A stretch of DNA of 25,515 nucleotides from CALJUZ01 sp003387805 (GCA_937975235.1 CALJUZ010000027.1:1-25515), one strand, 5' to 3'; counted from the stretch's first letter, positions 8,397 to 16,908 are shown. Numbers and translations are program-made. Notes: a model not told the origin generated them from the sequence alone.

Positions 8397-9775
8397 AGCG
8401 CGTCGTGCGGTGGCTGCCCGTCATCGTGCTGCTGGTGTTCGTCGGCGCGGCCCTTTTGTATTCCGAAAGCTTGAAAGCCCGGGTTCAGGTGGGCGCGGCG
8501 GCGCCGTCTTTCGAGCTGCCGGCTTTGGACGGCGGCACGGTGCGGCTGGACGACTTCCGCGGCCGGCCCGTCATCATCAATTTCTGGGCCGCCTGGTGCC
8601 CGCCGTGTCTGGAGGAAATGCCGGCCCACGACGAGTTTTACCGCCGCTACGGCGACCGGATCGTGTACCTGGCCGTCAACCAGCGGGAGACGGTGGCCCG
8701 CATTCAGCGGCACCTGGACGAGGTGAAAGAGGCGGGGCTGACCATGACCCTGCCCATTTTGCTGGACCGGCGCGGTTCGGTGGGCGAGGCCTTCCGGCTG
8801 GGCGGCATGCCGGAAACGTGGGTCATCGATCCCCAGGGCATCGCCCGCCGGCACTGGATCGGGCCGGTGACCTTCGAGCAGCTGCAGGCGGGCTACTGGG
8901 AGGCCACCGGGCGTTTCATCGATGAAGCCGACGGCGGGCCCTTCCACGGCCGGGGCGCGGCCCGGGCGGTGCTGGCCGTGCCCGGTGCCGGCGGCGGGCC
9001 GGCGCGCGTCTATATCGGCGGCGAGGGCGGGCTGGCCCGCTACGACCTGGCCGAAGGCGGCGCGCCTGCGCCGGACTTCGTGTGGGAAGCGGTGGACGGC
9101 GAGACGGTGACCGCGCTGGCCCGGCTGCCGGGCGGCGCCGCGGACCCCGGCACGGACGCGGCCGCCGGGGACGACGCCCTGCTGGTGGTGACGGACAAGG
9201 GCCTGGAAGGCTTGCCCGCGGCGCCGGTCGCGCTGGCTCAGGACGCCTCGGGCACGATGCTGGCGTGGGTGCCGTGGCACGGCCTGTATGAACGGAGCCC
9301 GGCGGGGACCGGCGGCACCGACACCGCAGCCGACGCGGCCGGCGGTCCGGGCCCGTGGCGCGAGGTAGCCGCCGAGCTGTCGCCGCAAATGCCGTGGGCC
9401 GGCCTGGACCCGGACCCGTTCACGCCCGGGCGCTGGCTGCTGGCCGGCGGCGGCGGTTTGCTGGAGAGCCGCGACGGCGGCCGGACGTGGCGGGCGACGG
9501 GCGTCACCGTGCGCAGCTACGCGGTGCGCCACGATCCCGTGACGCCCCGGCGGGTGTACATCGCCACCGACACGGGCATCTGGCTCAGCGAGGACGGCGG
9601 CCGCACGGCCCAGCGGGTGCCGGGCAGCCCCCAGCGCCAGCTGGCCGCGCTGGACGCGGTGCAGGCGCCGGGCGGCGGCGTGCTTTTGACCGCGGCCGCG
9701 CCCAACGGCGACGTATACGTGTCCACCGACGCCGGCGCCACCTGGCGCCTGATTGTTCCTCTTCTCGACATGTGA
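8393..9775 (+). CDS. TlpA/ResA thioredoxin fused to a BNR/Asp-box propeller-like domain
   Basis: The 460-residue chain starts with a membrane anchor (about 6-23). A TlpA/ResA domain (35-178) follows, with active site WAAWC69-PPC72 and cis-proline P140 in GGMPETWVID. It would reduce apocytochrome or other extracytoplasmic disulfides. From about 190 to 460 comes a glycine-rich beta region with three Asp-box motifs: SRDGGRTW at 359-366, SEDGGRTA at 399-406 and STDAGATW at 444-451. These mark a BNR/YCF48-type beta-propeller, here probably partial or diverged in its first half. TlpA proteins normally end after the redoxin. The TTG start overlaps the previous stop, with GGGAGGTGA 6 nt upstream. It is the last gene before the terminator. 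Confidence 0.85.
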   Translation: MKRVVRWLPVIVLLVFVGAALLYSESLKARVQVGAAAPSFELPALDGGTVRLDDFRGRPVIINFWAAWCPPCLEEMPAHDEFYRRYGDRIVYLAVNQRETVARIQRHLDEVKEAGLTMTLPILLDRRGSVGEAFRLGGMPETWVIDPQGIARRHWIGPVTFEQLQAGYWEATGRFIDEADGGPFHGRGAARAVLAVPGAGGGPARVYIGGEGGLARYDLAEGGAPAPDFVWEAVDGETVTALARLPGGAADPGTDAAAGDDALLVVTDKGLEGLPAAPVALAQDASGTMLAWVPWHGLYERSPAGTGGTDTAADAAGGPGPWREVAAELSPQMPWAGLDPDPFTPGRWLLAGGGGLLESRDGGRTWRATGVTVRSYAVRHDPVTPRRVYIATDTGIWLSEDGGRTAQRVPGSPQRQLAALDAVQAPGGGVLLTAAAPNGDVYVSTDAGATWRLIVPLLDM

Positions 9776-9778
9776 CGG

Positions 9779-9809
9779 GACGCGCCCCGCAGGGGCGCGT
9801 CTCGATTTT
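9779..9809 (+). terminator. Intrinsic terminator ending the ccm operon
   Basis: GACGCGCCCC (9779-9788) pairs perfectly with GGGGCGCGTC (9792-9801) around a 3-nt loop, and TCGATTTT follows. The stem begins 4 nt after the stop of the thioredoxin-propeller gene. The T-tract is short (four), but the stem is very strong. Confidence 0.85.
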
Positions 9810-9818
9810 CCAGGGGCA

Positions 9819-9845
9819 TTGTGAGATGATGATAGTGAATATACG
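9819..9845 (+). promoter_or_regulatory. Possible promoter for the downstream gene run
   Basis: Just after the terminator lies a conspicuously A+T-rich stretch with TTGTGA (9819-9824) and TATACG (9840-9845), 15 bp apart. This is shorter than the ideal spacing. Location supports a promoter here, but the exact boxes are uncertain. Confidence 0.3.
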
Positions 9846-9869
9846 TCCGCGACGAGGAGGCTGATCGCC

Positions 9870-11042
9870 GTGGCAGACGTCAACCAACCCGCTCCTCGCT
9901 GGCTGGCCATTCTCGTCATCCTGGTTATCGCGGGCGGCTTGGCTGCGTGGGAGATCTACATGGCGCGCAGCCCGCAGGACACGGGCGTGCGCGAGGTGGC
10001 CGTCGTCCTCACCGAAGACGGCCCGTTTCCGGACGTGCTGTACGTAGAGGAAGGCGTGCACTACCGCATCGCGGTGGCCAGCATGGCGGGCGAGCACACG
10101 CTGACCGGCGTGACGCCGGCGCAGGGCGGCCGCGGCGCGGAGGCGGCGGCCCGCGACGTGACGGTGCGGCCCGGCCAGGTGGTCTGGCTGGAGGCGCCGC
10201 CCGCGTCGCTGCGCGACGGCAGCCGCCTGGGCGGCATCGGGCCCGTCATCGAGCGGGTGGACCGGCTTTCCACGCTGACCGCCCTGGGCATCGTGTATCC
10301 GGTGGCCATTATCGCCACCGACGAGGGCATGGTGCCCAGCCAGGTGCGGCTGGCGGAAGGCTCCCGGGCCTGGGTGGCCGGCGTGAGCCTGGGCGACCGC
10401 CGCATCCTGAACATCGCCGGCACCAACATCAAGCTGTTCGTCTGGCCCGACCAGCTGCTGGAGCGCTCGGTGGATACGCCCGCGCCCGGCACGTACAAAG
10501 TCGTCTGCGAGGAAGGCTGCGACGACGGCTGGAACGGCGCCGTCCGCATCGAGGTGGCCGACATGCCCATCCCGTGGGTGGAGAGCCGGGATACCGACGC
10601 GGCCGCGCAGGTAAACCGGCGGGCGCCCGATTTCGCCGTCTACGACCTGGAGGGCCGCGTCGTGCAGCTGTCGGATTTCCGCGGCGAAAAGCCGGTTTTC
10701 ATCAACTTCTGGGCCACGTGGTGCCCGCCGTGCATGCGGGAGATGCCCGAGATGCAAAGGCTGTACGCCGCCCGCGGCGACGAGTTTGAAATTTTGGCCG
10801 TCAATTTCCTGGAGCACCGGCCGCAGGTGATCCCGTGGGTGGAGGAGTACGGCCTGGAGTTTCCGATCCTGATGGACGTGACGGGCGAAGTGTCCAGCCG
10901 CTACGGGGTATGGTCGTACCCGACCAGCGTATTCATAGACAAAGACGGCATCGTGCGGGGCCGTTTCGTCGGCGAGCTGTCGTATCAGATGATGGAGGAT
11001 TTCGTAGACGCCATCAGCGAATATAAGGCGGGCGACACGTAA
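9870..11042 (+). CDS. Cupredoxin-like domain fused to TlpA-family thioredoxin
   Basis: A 390-residue membrane-anchored protein (helix about 10-27) with a C-terminal TlpA domain (about 248-387). The domain has active site WATWC285-PPC288, the typical DFRGEKPVFINFW lead-in, and cis-proline P351 (WSYPTSVFID). Between anchor and redoxin lie two beta-rich stretches (40-135 and 142-230). The second ends TYKVVC213-EEGC217-DDGW, which resembles the C-terminal metal loop of cupredoxins or CuA proteins (CxxxC) but lacks the following histidine, so copper binding is uncertain. The start is GTG with GAGGAGG 9 nt upstream. It follows the ccm terminator and may serve cytochrome c or oxidase copper-site maturation, as TlpA and ScoI-like proteins do. 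Confidence 0.8.
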   Translation: MADVNQPAPRWLAILVILVIAGGLAAWEIYMARSPQDTGVREVAVVLTEDGPFPDVLYVEEGVHYRIAVASMAGEHTLTGVTPAQGGRGAEAAARDVTVRPGQVVWLEAPPASLRDGSRLGGIGPVIERVDRLSTLTALGIVYPVAIIATDEGMVPSQVRLAEGSRAWVAGVSLGDRRILNIAGTNIKLFVWPDQLLERSVDTPAPGTYKVVCEEGCDDGWNGAVRIEVADMPIPWVESRDTDAAAQVNRRAPDFAVYDLEGRVVQLSDFRGEKPVFINFWATWCPPCMREMPEMQRLYAARGDEFEILAVNFLEHRPQVIPWVEEYGLEFPILMDVTGEVSSRYGVWSYPTSVFIDKDGIVRGRFVGELSYQMMEDFVDAISEYKAGDT

Positions 11043-11081
11043 GACCGGACGCAAAATCGTCGACGAGCAAGGGTGAACGAG

Positions 11082-12452
11082 GTGGCTGGACTGTTTGGAA
11101 CCGACGGCGTGCGGGGCGTGGCCAACGTGGAGCTCACGCCGGAGCTGGCTTTCCGCCTGGGACGAGCCGGCGCCGCCGTGCTGGCCGGCGCCGGCCTGGG
11201 CGCGGAGCGGAAACACGTCATCGTCGGACGGGACACGCGCCGCTCGGGCAGTTTGCTGCAGTCGGCCCTGGCCGCGGGCATCGCGTCGGCCGGGCTGGAC
11301 GTGCAGCTGGTGGGCGTCGTGCCGACGCCCGGTGTCGCGTACTTGACCCGCAGCACGAAGGCGGCCTTCGGCGTCATGATCTCCGCATCCCACAACCCTC
11401 CCGAGGACAACGGCATCAAGTTCTTCTCCGGCGACGGCTTTAAGCTGGAGGACGACGAAGAAGCCCGCATCGAGGAGCTGATCCTGAACGGCAAAGGCTT
11501 CGCCGTGGACGCGGACGACGGCTTGCCGCGCCCGTCGGCGGGGCAGGTGGGCGAAGTGGTCGGCGCGGAGCACCTGGTGGAGCGCTATACGGCGTACCTG
11601 GAGCAAGTGGCCGGCGTGCGGCTGGACGGCATGCGCATCGTGGTGGACTGCGCCAACGGCGCGGCGGTGCCGGTGGCGCCGGTGGTGCTGCGCCGGCTGG
11701 GCGCGGAGGTCATCGCGCTCTGCGACGAGACCGACGGGCTCAACATCAACGTGGGCTGCGGCTCCACCAACCCCGAGGCGCTGCAGAAGGCCGTGGCGGA
11801 GCACGGCGCGGACGTGGGCATCGCCCACGACGGCGACGCGGACCGGGTGATCATGGTCGACGAACAGGGCCGTCTGGTGGACGGCGACGTCATTCTGGCC
11901 GTCTGCGGCCTGCATCTGCACCGGCGGGGACGCCTGGCGGGCGGCGCGGTGGCCGCCACCGTGTACAGCAACCTCGGTTTGAAGCTGGCCCTGGAGCAAG
12001 GCGGCGCGCGCATGGTGGAGACGCCGCCGGGCGACCGGTACGTGCTGCAGGCCATGCGCAGCCACGGCCTGGTGCTGGGCGGCGAGCAGTCGGGCCACAT
12101 CATTTTCCTCGAATACAACACCACCGGCGACGGCGTGCTGTCCGCGCTGCAGGTGCTGCGGGTCATGCGCGAAGAAGGCAAACCCCTCTCCGAGCTGGCC
12201 CGGCGTCTGACCCCCGTTCCGCAGCTGCTGGTGAACGTGCCGGTGCGGGACAAGAGCTTGTTCTCGGCCAACGGCGCCATCGGCGCGGCCATCGACGCGG
12301 CCCGGGCCGAGCTGGGCGACAGCGGCCGGCTGTTTGTCCGTCCGTCGGGCACCGAGCCTCTCATTCGCGTCATGGGGGAAAGCACCGACGAAGCAAAGCT
12401 GCGGGAAGTGGTGCACCGCGTCGCCGATCTCATCAAGGCGGAGCTGGGATAA
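11082..12452 (+). CDS. glmM: Phosphoglucosamine mutase
   Basis: GlmM converts glucosamine-6-phosphate to glucosamine-1-phosphate for UDP-GlcNAc and peptidoglycan synthesis. The roughly 456-residue cytoplasmic protein starts with LFGTDGVRGVAN. It carries the phosphoserine loop ISASHNPPEDNGIKF (serine near residue 103), the metal loop DGDADRV and the substrate loop RPSGTEPLIRVM, so all active-site loops are intact. I favour GTG 11082 because AAGGGTG (11069-11075) sits 6 nt upstream and the resulting MAGLFGTDG matches the usual family N-terminus. GTG 11073 would add three residues. It lies 39 nt after the thioredoxin fusion gene and 3 nt before acpS. Confidence 0.96.
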   Translation: MAGLFGTDGVRGVANVELTPELAFRLGRAGAAVLAGAGLGAERKHVIVGRDTRRSGSLLQSALAAGIASAGLDVQLVGVVPTPGVAYLTRSTKAAFGVMISASHNPPEDNGIKFFSGDGFKLEDDEEARIEELILNGKGFAVDADDGLPRPSAGQVGEVVGAEHLVERYTAYLEQVAGVRLDGMRIVVDCANGAAVPVAPVVLRRLGAEVIALCDETDGLNINVGCGSTNPEALQKAVAEHGADVGIAHDGDADRVIMVDEQGRLVDGDVILAVCGLHLHRRGRLAGGAVAATVYSNLGLKLALEQGGARMVETPPGDRYVLQAMRSHGLVLGGEQSGHIIFLEYNTTGDGVLSALQVLRVMREEGKPLSELARRLTPVPQLLVNVPVRDKSLFSANGAIGAAIDAARAELGDSGRLFVRPSGTEPLIRVMGESTDEAKLREVVHRVADLIKAELG

Positions 12453-12455
12453 ACG

Positions 12456-12836
12456 GTGATTGTCGGCGTCGGCGTGGACATCATCGCAGTGGCGCGCATG
12501 GAGCGGGCGCTGGCGCGGCGGGAAGCCGCCTTTTTCCGGCGCGTCTTCACCGCGGGCGAGGGGGAGGACGGGCGGCGCCGGAAGGAGCGGGCCGCGTTTT
12601 TCGCTGCGCGTTTCGCGGCCAAAGAAGCCGTAATGAAAGCGCTGGGCTGCGGCTGGGGACCGGTGGGGTGGCAAGAGGTTGAAATCCGCCGGGCGCCCTC
12701 GGGGCAGCCCACGGTGGCGCTGCACGGCGAAGCGGCCCGCAGGGCCAAAGAACGCGGCGTCACGGCGGTGCACGTCAGCTTGTCCCACGAGCGGGAGTAC
12801 GCCGTGGCCTACGCGGTGGCCGTAGGCCGGGCGTAG
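12456..12836 (+). CDS. acpS: Holo-[acyl-carrier-protein] synthase
   Basis: AcpS transfers the 4'-phosphopantetheine arm of CoA to acyl carrier protein. The 126-residue sequence has both family signatures: the N-terminal metal site IVGVGVDIIAVARM (D8) and FFAARFAAKEAVMKALG (E57, K56), followed by HVSLSHE. Length is normal. The start is GTG, three bases after the glmM stop. Only a weak GGAG is present upstream, so translation may be coupled to glmM. In many Bacillota, acpS stands next to nnr and alr, as it does in this run. Confidence 0.95.
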   Translation: MIVGVGVDIIAVARMERALARREAAFFRRVFTAGEGEDGRRRKERAAFFAARFAAKEAVMKALGCGWGPVGWQEVEIRRAPSGQPTVALHGEAARRAKERGVTAVHVSLSHEREYAVAYAVAVGRA

Positions 12837-12854
12837 CATTCAAGGAGGAACAGC

Positions 12855-14537
12855 GTGCGAGTCGTCACCGCGGCGGAAATGCGCGCCATCGACAAGGAAG
12901 CCATCGAAGGGTACGGCATTCCCGAGCAGGTGCTGATGGAGCTGGCCGGGCTGGCGCTGGCCCGCCGGGCCGAGGAGATCCTGAACGCGTCCTCCCGCCG
13001 GCGCGTCGTGGTTTTTGCCGGCAAAGGCAACAACGGCGGCGACGGGTTCGTGGCCGCGCGCCATCTGCACAACCGGGGCGCCGCGGTGCGGGTCGTCATC
13101 ACCGACGCCCCCGAGCGGCTGGGCCGCCAATGCGCGGAGCAGTTCCGCATGGCCCAGCGCCTCGGCATCGAAACAGTACAGCTCACCAAAGACAGCCAGC
13201 GCAAAGTGCAGTTCCACGCGGCCGCGGCGGATCTCCTCATCGACGCGCTGCTGGGCACGGGCAGCAGCGGCCCGCCCAAAGGCGCGGTCAAAACGGCCAT
13301 CGAGATCATCAACGCCGCGGAGAGGCCGGTTTTGGCCGCGGACATGCCCAGCGGCGTGGACGCGGACACGGGCGCCGCCCCGGGCGCCGCGGTGCGGGCC
13401 GACGCGACGGTGACCTTCGGGCTGCCCAAAATCGGGCTGCTCATCGCGCCCGGGCGCGAGCTGGCCGGGCGGTGGACCGTGGCCGACATAGGCTTGCCGA
13501 GGGCGCTGCTGGAGGGCGGCCCGCGCCGGCTGGTGCTGCCCGGCTTCGTCAGGACGCTGCTGCCCGCCCGGCCGCCCGGCGGCCACAAAGGCACCTTCGG
13601 GCGGGTGGTCATCGTGGGCGGCTCCGTGGGCATGGCCGGCGCGCCGACGCTGGCCGCGTGGGGCGCGCAGCGGGTGGGCGCGGGCCTGGTGGTGCTGGCC
13701 GGCCCGGAAGCGCTGCTCCCCGTGTTCGCGTCCAACGCTCCCGAAGCCGTCAGCGTGCCCCTGCCGCAAGTCAACGGCACGGTGGCCGCGTCCGCGGCCG
13801 AGCGGGTGCTGGAGGCGCTGGACGGCGCGTCGGTGCTGGTCATCGGCCCGGGGCTGGGGCGCAGCGACGACGTGCGGGCGCTGGTGACCCGGGTCTTGGC
13901 CGCGGCTCGGGAGCGGCGGGTGCCGGCGGTGGTGGACGCGGACGGCCTCAACGCGCTGGCCGACGCGGGAGTGCTGCCCAAGGCCGGCGGGCCGGGCGGC
14001 GGCGGCGGGCCGTCCGCGCCCGGACAAGCCCGGCTGTTTCCGGCGGGCGGCGCGGACGACGCGCCTGCCCTGGTGCTGACGCCGCATCCCGGCGAGATGG
14101 CCCGGCTGTGCGGCGTGCCGGCGGCCGAAGTGACGGCGCGGCCCGTGGAGTTGGCGGAAACGTACGCCCGGGCGTGGCACGCGGTAGTCGTATTGAAGGG
14201 GTCGCCCACGGTGGTGGCGGACCCGTCGGGCCGGGTTTTCATCAACAGCACCGGCACCGCCGGGCTGGCGTCGGGCGGTTCGGGCGACGTGCTGGCCGGC
14301 GCCGTCGGCGGTCTGATCGCGCAGGGCGCCTCGCCGGCGGACGCCGCGGTGGCGGCGGTGTACGTGCACGGCGCGGCCGGCGAACCGGGCCCGCCGCCGA
14401 CCGACGAGTTTTGGGCGGCCCGGCCCCACGACGCCGGCCTGACGGCGGGCGACACGGCCCGGCGGCTGCCCCGGGTGCTGGCCTGGCTGCGGGGCCGGGC
14501 GCCCTTGGACGCTGCCGGACGGGATTTTGAGCTTTGA
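12855..14537 (+). CDS. nnr: Bifunctional NAD(P)HX epimerase / ADP-dependent NAD(P)HX dehydratase
   Basis: Nnr repairs hydrated NADH and NADPH. The N-terminal YjeF-type epimerase domain (about 1-215) has GKGNNGGDGFVAARHL at 56-71 and a DALLGTG motif. The C-terminal kinase-like dehydratase domain (about 230-545) has GKGTFGRVVIVGGS, LTPHPGEMARL near residue 410 and SGGSGDVLAG near 473. The 560 residues are somewhat longer than usual. A Gly/Pro/Ala-rich insert of about 28 residues (375-403, encoded near 13980-14065) accounts for most of this. The start is GTG with AAGGAGGA at 12842-12849, 5 nt upstream. With nadE downstream, this cluster covers both repair and synthesis of NAD. Confidence 0.95.
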   Translation: MRVVTAAEMRAIDKEAIEGYGIPEQVLMELAGLALARRAEEILNASSRRRVVVFAGKGNNGGDGFVAARHLHNRGAAVRVVITDAPERLGRQCAEQFRMAQRLGIETVQLTKDSQRKVQFHAAAADLLIDALLGTGSSGPPKGAVKTAIEIINAAERPVLAADMPSGVDADTGAAPGAAVRADATVTFGLPKIGLLIAPGRELAGRWTVADIGLPRALLEGGPRRLVLPGFVRTLLPARPPGGHKGTFGRVVIVGGSVGMAGAPTLAAWGAQRVGAGLVVLAGPEALLPVFASNAPEAVSVPLPQVNGTVAASAAERVLEALDGASVLVIGPGLGRSDDVRALVTRVLAAARERRVPAVVDADGLNALADAGVLPKAGGPGGGGGPSAPGQARLFPAGGADDAPALVLTPHPGEMARLCGVPAAEVTARPVELAETYARAWHAVVVLKGSPTVVADPSGRVFINSTGTAGLASGGSGDVLAGAVGGLIAQGASPADAAVAAVYVHGAAGEPGPPPTDEFWAARPHDAGLTAGDTARRLPRVLAWLRGRAPLDAAGRDFEL

Positions 14538-14545
14538 TTTTGATT

Positions 14546-14552
14546 AGGAGGG
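14546..14552 (+). promoter_or_regulatory. Ribosome-binding site that decides the S9 peptidase start
   Basis: AGGAGGG ends one base before ATG 14554 but 7 nt before ATG 14560. Spacing therefore selects the second ATG, giving a protein that begins MPVKFQEP. Confidence 0.6.
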
Positions 14553-14559
14553 CATGCTC

Positions 14560-16344
14560 ATGCCGGTAAAGTTTCAGGAGCCCACGGTGGAGCAGTACTT
14601 TCGCACGTTCCGCATCGGCACGTTCGCCGTGGACGAGGCCGAGACGCGGCTGCTGTTCAGCGCGAACATGGACGGCAAGGTCAACGTCTGGGCGCTGGAC
14701 TTGGATCGCGGCTACCCGTACCCGCTGACGACGCTGGGCGAAAACTGCGGCGTCCTTCTGCCCGACCCGCAGGGGCGCTACGTGGTCGCGGCCTTTGACA
14801 AAGACGGCGACGAAAACTGGCAGGCCTACGCTATGCCGCCGGCGGGCGGGCAGCTGGAGCCGCTGCTGGTGGCGGAGGGCGAAAAGTTTTACCCGGTGGA
14901 CCTGTCGAAAGACGGCCGTTACCTGTACTACACCACGTCGCAGGGGAACGCGACGTTCCTGAATTCCTACCGGCTGGATCTGGAGACCCGGGAGAAGACG
15001 CTGCTGCACGAAGGCGCGGGCGGACCGACGTTTTTGGCGGGCGTTTCGCCGTCGGGCCAAGCGTTCGCCACCGGGGAGGCGTATTCGAACACCATTCATT
15101 TCCTGTACTTGCACAAAGACGGCCGGCGCATCCCGCTGCGGCGGGGCGACGAGCCCCACTCCGCGGGCACGCCGCAGTTTCTCGACGACGACACCGTCTT
15201 CTTCGTGACCGATGAAGGCGACGACGTTCACTATTTGGCTCGCTTCGACGCGGCCTCCGGGAACGTGGAACAGCTGGCGAAGGTGGACGGGCAGGATTTG
15301 CACAGCCTCAAGCTCCACCGGGAAGGCCACGCGCTGTACATGCTGGCCATGCACGGCGTGGTGGACCGGATGTACCGTTACGACATCGCCAAAGGCGCCC
15401 TGGAGGAAATTCCGCTGCCCTACGACACGGTGGACCAGTATCACGTGGGGAAGAGCGGCACCCTGTACGTGCTGGGCCGCAGCGCCAACGTGCCCTTCAA
15501 CATCAGCATGAAGCGGCCGGGCGAAGACTGGCGGCCGCTGACGGACAACCGGGTGCTGGGCGTGGCGCCCGAGTCGTTGCGGGACGCGGAAGTGGTGCGC
15601 TACAAGTCCTTCGACGGCCTGGAAATCGAGGCGCTGCTGTTCCGGCCGGACCCGGCCAAAGCCAACGGGTACACGGTGCTTTGGCCCCACGGCGGGCCGC
15701 AGTGGGCCGAGCGCAAGTCGTACCGCAGCCTGTTCCAGATTCTCGTGGCCGCGGGCTACGTCGTCTTCGCGCCCAACTTCCGGGGCAGCACGGGCTACGG
15801 CACCCGCTTCATGAAGATGGTGGAGCGGGACTGGGGCCACGGGCCGCGCCTGGACAACATCGCGGGCGTCGAGTGGCTCATCGAGCAGGGCATTGCCCGC
15901 CGTGACAAAATTTTCCTCATCGGCGGCAGCTACGGCGGCTACATGACGCTGCTGCTGCACGGGCGGCATCCGGAGTACTGGCGGGCGTGCGTGGACATTT
16001 TCGGGCCGTCCAACTTGTTCACGTTTTACGAGTCGGTGCCGGAGCACTGGAAGCCCATGATGGACCAGTGGCTGGGCAACCCCGAGAGGGACAAGGAGAA
16101 GCTGACCGAGGACAGCCCCATCACGTACCTGAAGAACATGACGAAGCCGATGCTGGTCATCCAGGGCGCCAACGACCCGCGGGTGGTCAAGGCCGAGTCG
16201 GACCAGATCGTGGCCGCGCTCCGGGAGCAGGGCACCGAGGTGGAGTACATGGTGCTGGAGGACGAAGGCCACGGCTTCAGCCGGGTGGAAAACGAAATCG
16301 CCGTGTACCGGCGGGTGCTGGAGTTCCTGGAGCGGCATCGGTGA
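14560..16344 (+). CDS. S9 family (prolyl oligopeptidase-like) serine peptidase
   Basis: The roughly 594-residue protein has no signal peptide, so it is probably cytoplasmic. The first 330 residues are beta-propeller-like repeats (for example LLFSANMDGKVNVWALDL and YLYYTTSQGNATFLNSYRL). The alpha/beta-hydrolase domain follows, with oxyanion segment WPHGGPQWAE, nucleophile GGS457YGGYM, acid NDP near 539 (GANDPRVV) and catalytic histidine H571 (EDEGHGFSR). The triad is complete. Members cleave short peptides, often dipeptides or acyl-peptides, but substrate specificity cannot be read here. It sits between nnr and the CBS gene, and a pair of GC-rich stem-loops follows its stop. Confidence 0.93.
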   Translation: MPVKFQEPTVEQYFRTFRIGTFAVDEAETRLLFSANMDGKVNVWALDLDRGYPYPLTTLGENCGVLLPDPQGRYVVAAFDKDGDENWQAYAMPPAGGQLEPLLVAEGEKFYPVDLSKDGRYLYYTTSQGNATFLNSYRLDLETREKTLLHEGAGGPTFLAGVSPSGQAFATGEAYSNTIHFLYLHKDGRRIPLRRGDEPHSAGTPQFLDDDTVFFVTDEGDDVHYLARFDAASGNVEQLAKVDGQDLHSLKLHREGHALYMLAMHGVVDRMYRYDIAKGALEEIPLPYDTVDQYHVGKSGTLYVLGRSANVPFNISMKRPGEDWRPLTDNRVLGVAPESLRDAEVVRYKSFDGLEIEALLFRPDPAKANGYTVLWPHGGPQWAERKSYRSLFQILVAAGYVVFAPNFRGSTGYGTRFMKMVERDWGHGPRLDNIAGVEWLIEQGIARRDKIFLIGGSYGGYMTLLLHGRHPEYWRACVDIFGPSNLFTFYESVPEHWKPMMDQWLGNPERDKEKLTEDSPITYLKNMTKPMLVIQGANDPRVVKAESDQIVAALREQGTEVEYMVLEDEGHGFSRVENEIAVYRRVLEFLERHR

Positions 16345-16382
16345 GGCGCCGGCCCCACGGCCTGCGGGCACGGGCCGGCGCC
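16345..16382 (+). other. GC-rich stem-loop after the S9 peptidase gene
   Basis: GGCGCCGGCCC (16345-16355) and GGGCCGGCGCC (16372-16382) are a perfect 11-bp inverted repeat around a 16-nt loop, starting directly after the stop codon. No T-tract follows. It may be a Rho-type or attenuating structure, or an mRNA-stabilising end. Confidence 0.6.
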
Positions 16383-16415
16383 GCGCCCGGCGTTCCGCCG
16401 GCGGGACGGCGCGGC
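16380..16415 (+). other. Second, nested GC-rich stem-loop
   Basis: An outer 8-bp stem GCCGCGCC/GGCGCGGC (16380-16387 with 16408-16415) encloses an inner palindrome CCGGCG-TTC-CGCCGG (16387-16401). It lies directly after the first stem-loop and about 10 nt before the ribosome-binding site of the CBS gene. No T-tract is present. The same outer stem sequence recurs near 20508-20538. Confidence 0.55.
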
Positions 16416-16437
16416 CGGGCTGAGAAGGAGTGACGAC

Positions 16438-16908
16438 ATGCTGGCACGGGATTTGATGCAACGGAACGTCAAGACGGTGTCGCCCGACGCGACCGTCCGG
16501 GAAGTGGCCGAAATTTTGGCGCAGGAAGACTACACCGGCCTGCCGGTGGTGGACGAGGAAGGGCGGCTGGTGGGCATCGTCACCGAGGCGGACCTGCTGG
16601 TGCGGGCCAAAACGCTCAAGCTGCCGACGGTGTTTCCGTTCCTGGGCGGCGTCATCTTTCTGGAGTCGCCCCGCAAGTTTGAAGAGCAGCTGCGCAAGGC
16701 CACGGGCACCAAGGTCAGTGAAATCATGACCCGCGACGTGGTGACGGTGACGGAGGACACGCCGCTGCACGAGCTGGCCGCCATCATGGTCGAGAAGAAG
16801 GTGAAGCGCCTGCCCGTGGTGGACGGTGGCCGGCTGGTGGGCATCGTCACCCGGGACGACCTCATCCGGGCCATCCATTTGCAGGGTCAAAACGGGGGTG
16901 TCTCGTGA
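16438..16908 (+). CDS. CBS-pair domain protein
   Basis: The 156-residue protein consists of two CBS motifs and little else. CBS1 covers about residues 3-57 (RDLMQRNVKTVSPD to VGIVTEADLL) and CBS2 about 93-150 (VSEIMTRDVVTVTED to VGIVTRDDLIRAIH). A linker between them contains LPTVFPFLGGVIF. CBS pairs bind adenine nucleotides such as AMP, ATP or NAD-related ligands and usually regulate a partner. No catalytic domain is present. The ATG follows AAGGAG at 16425-16430, 7 nt upstream. Neighbouring alr and nadE suggest, but do not prove, a link to nucleotide or NAD status. Confidence 0.92.
   Translation: MLARDLMQRNVKTVSPDATVREVAEILAQEDYTGLPVVDEEGRLVGIVTEADLLVRAKTLKLPTVFPFLGGVIFLESPRKFEEQLRKATGTKVSEIMTRDVVTVTEDTPLHELAAIMVEKKVKRLPVVDGGRLVGIVTRDDLIRAIHLQGQNGGVS

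Noticed and set aside
11043..11081. A riboswitch or ribozyme before glmM
   Set aside because: The gap is only 39 nt, and the glmS ribozyme belongs to glmS rather than glmM. No structure was visible.
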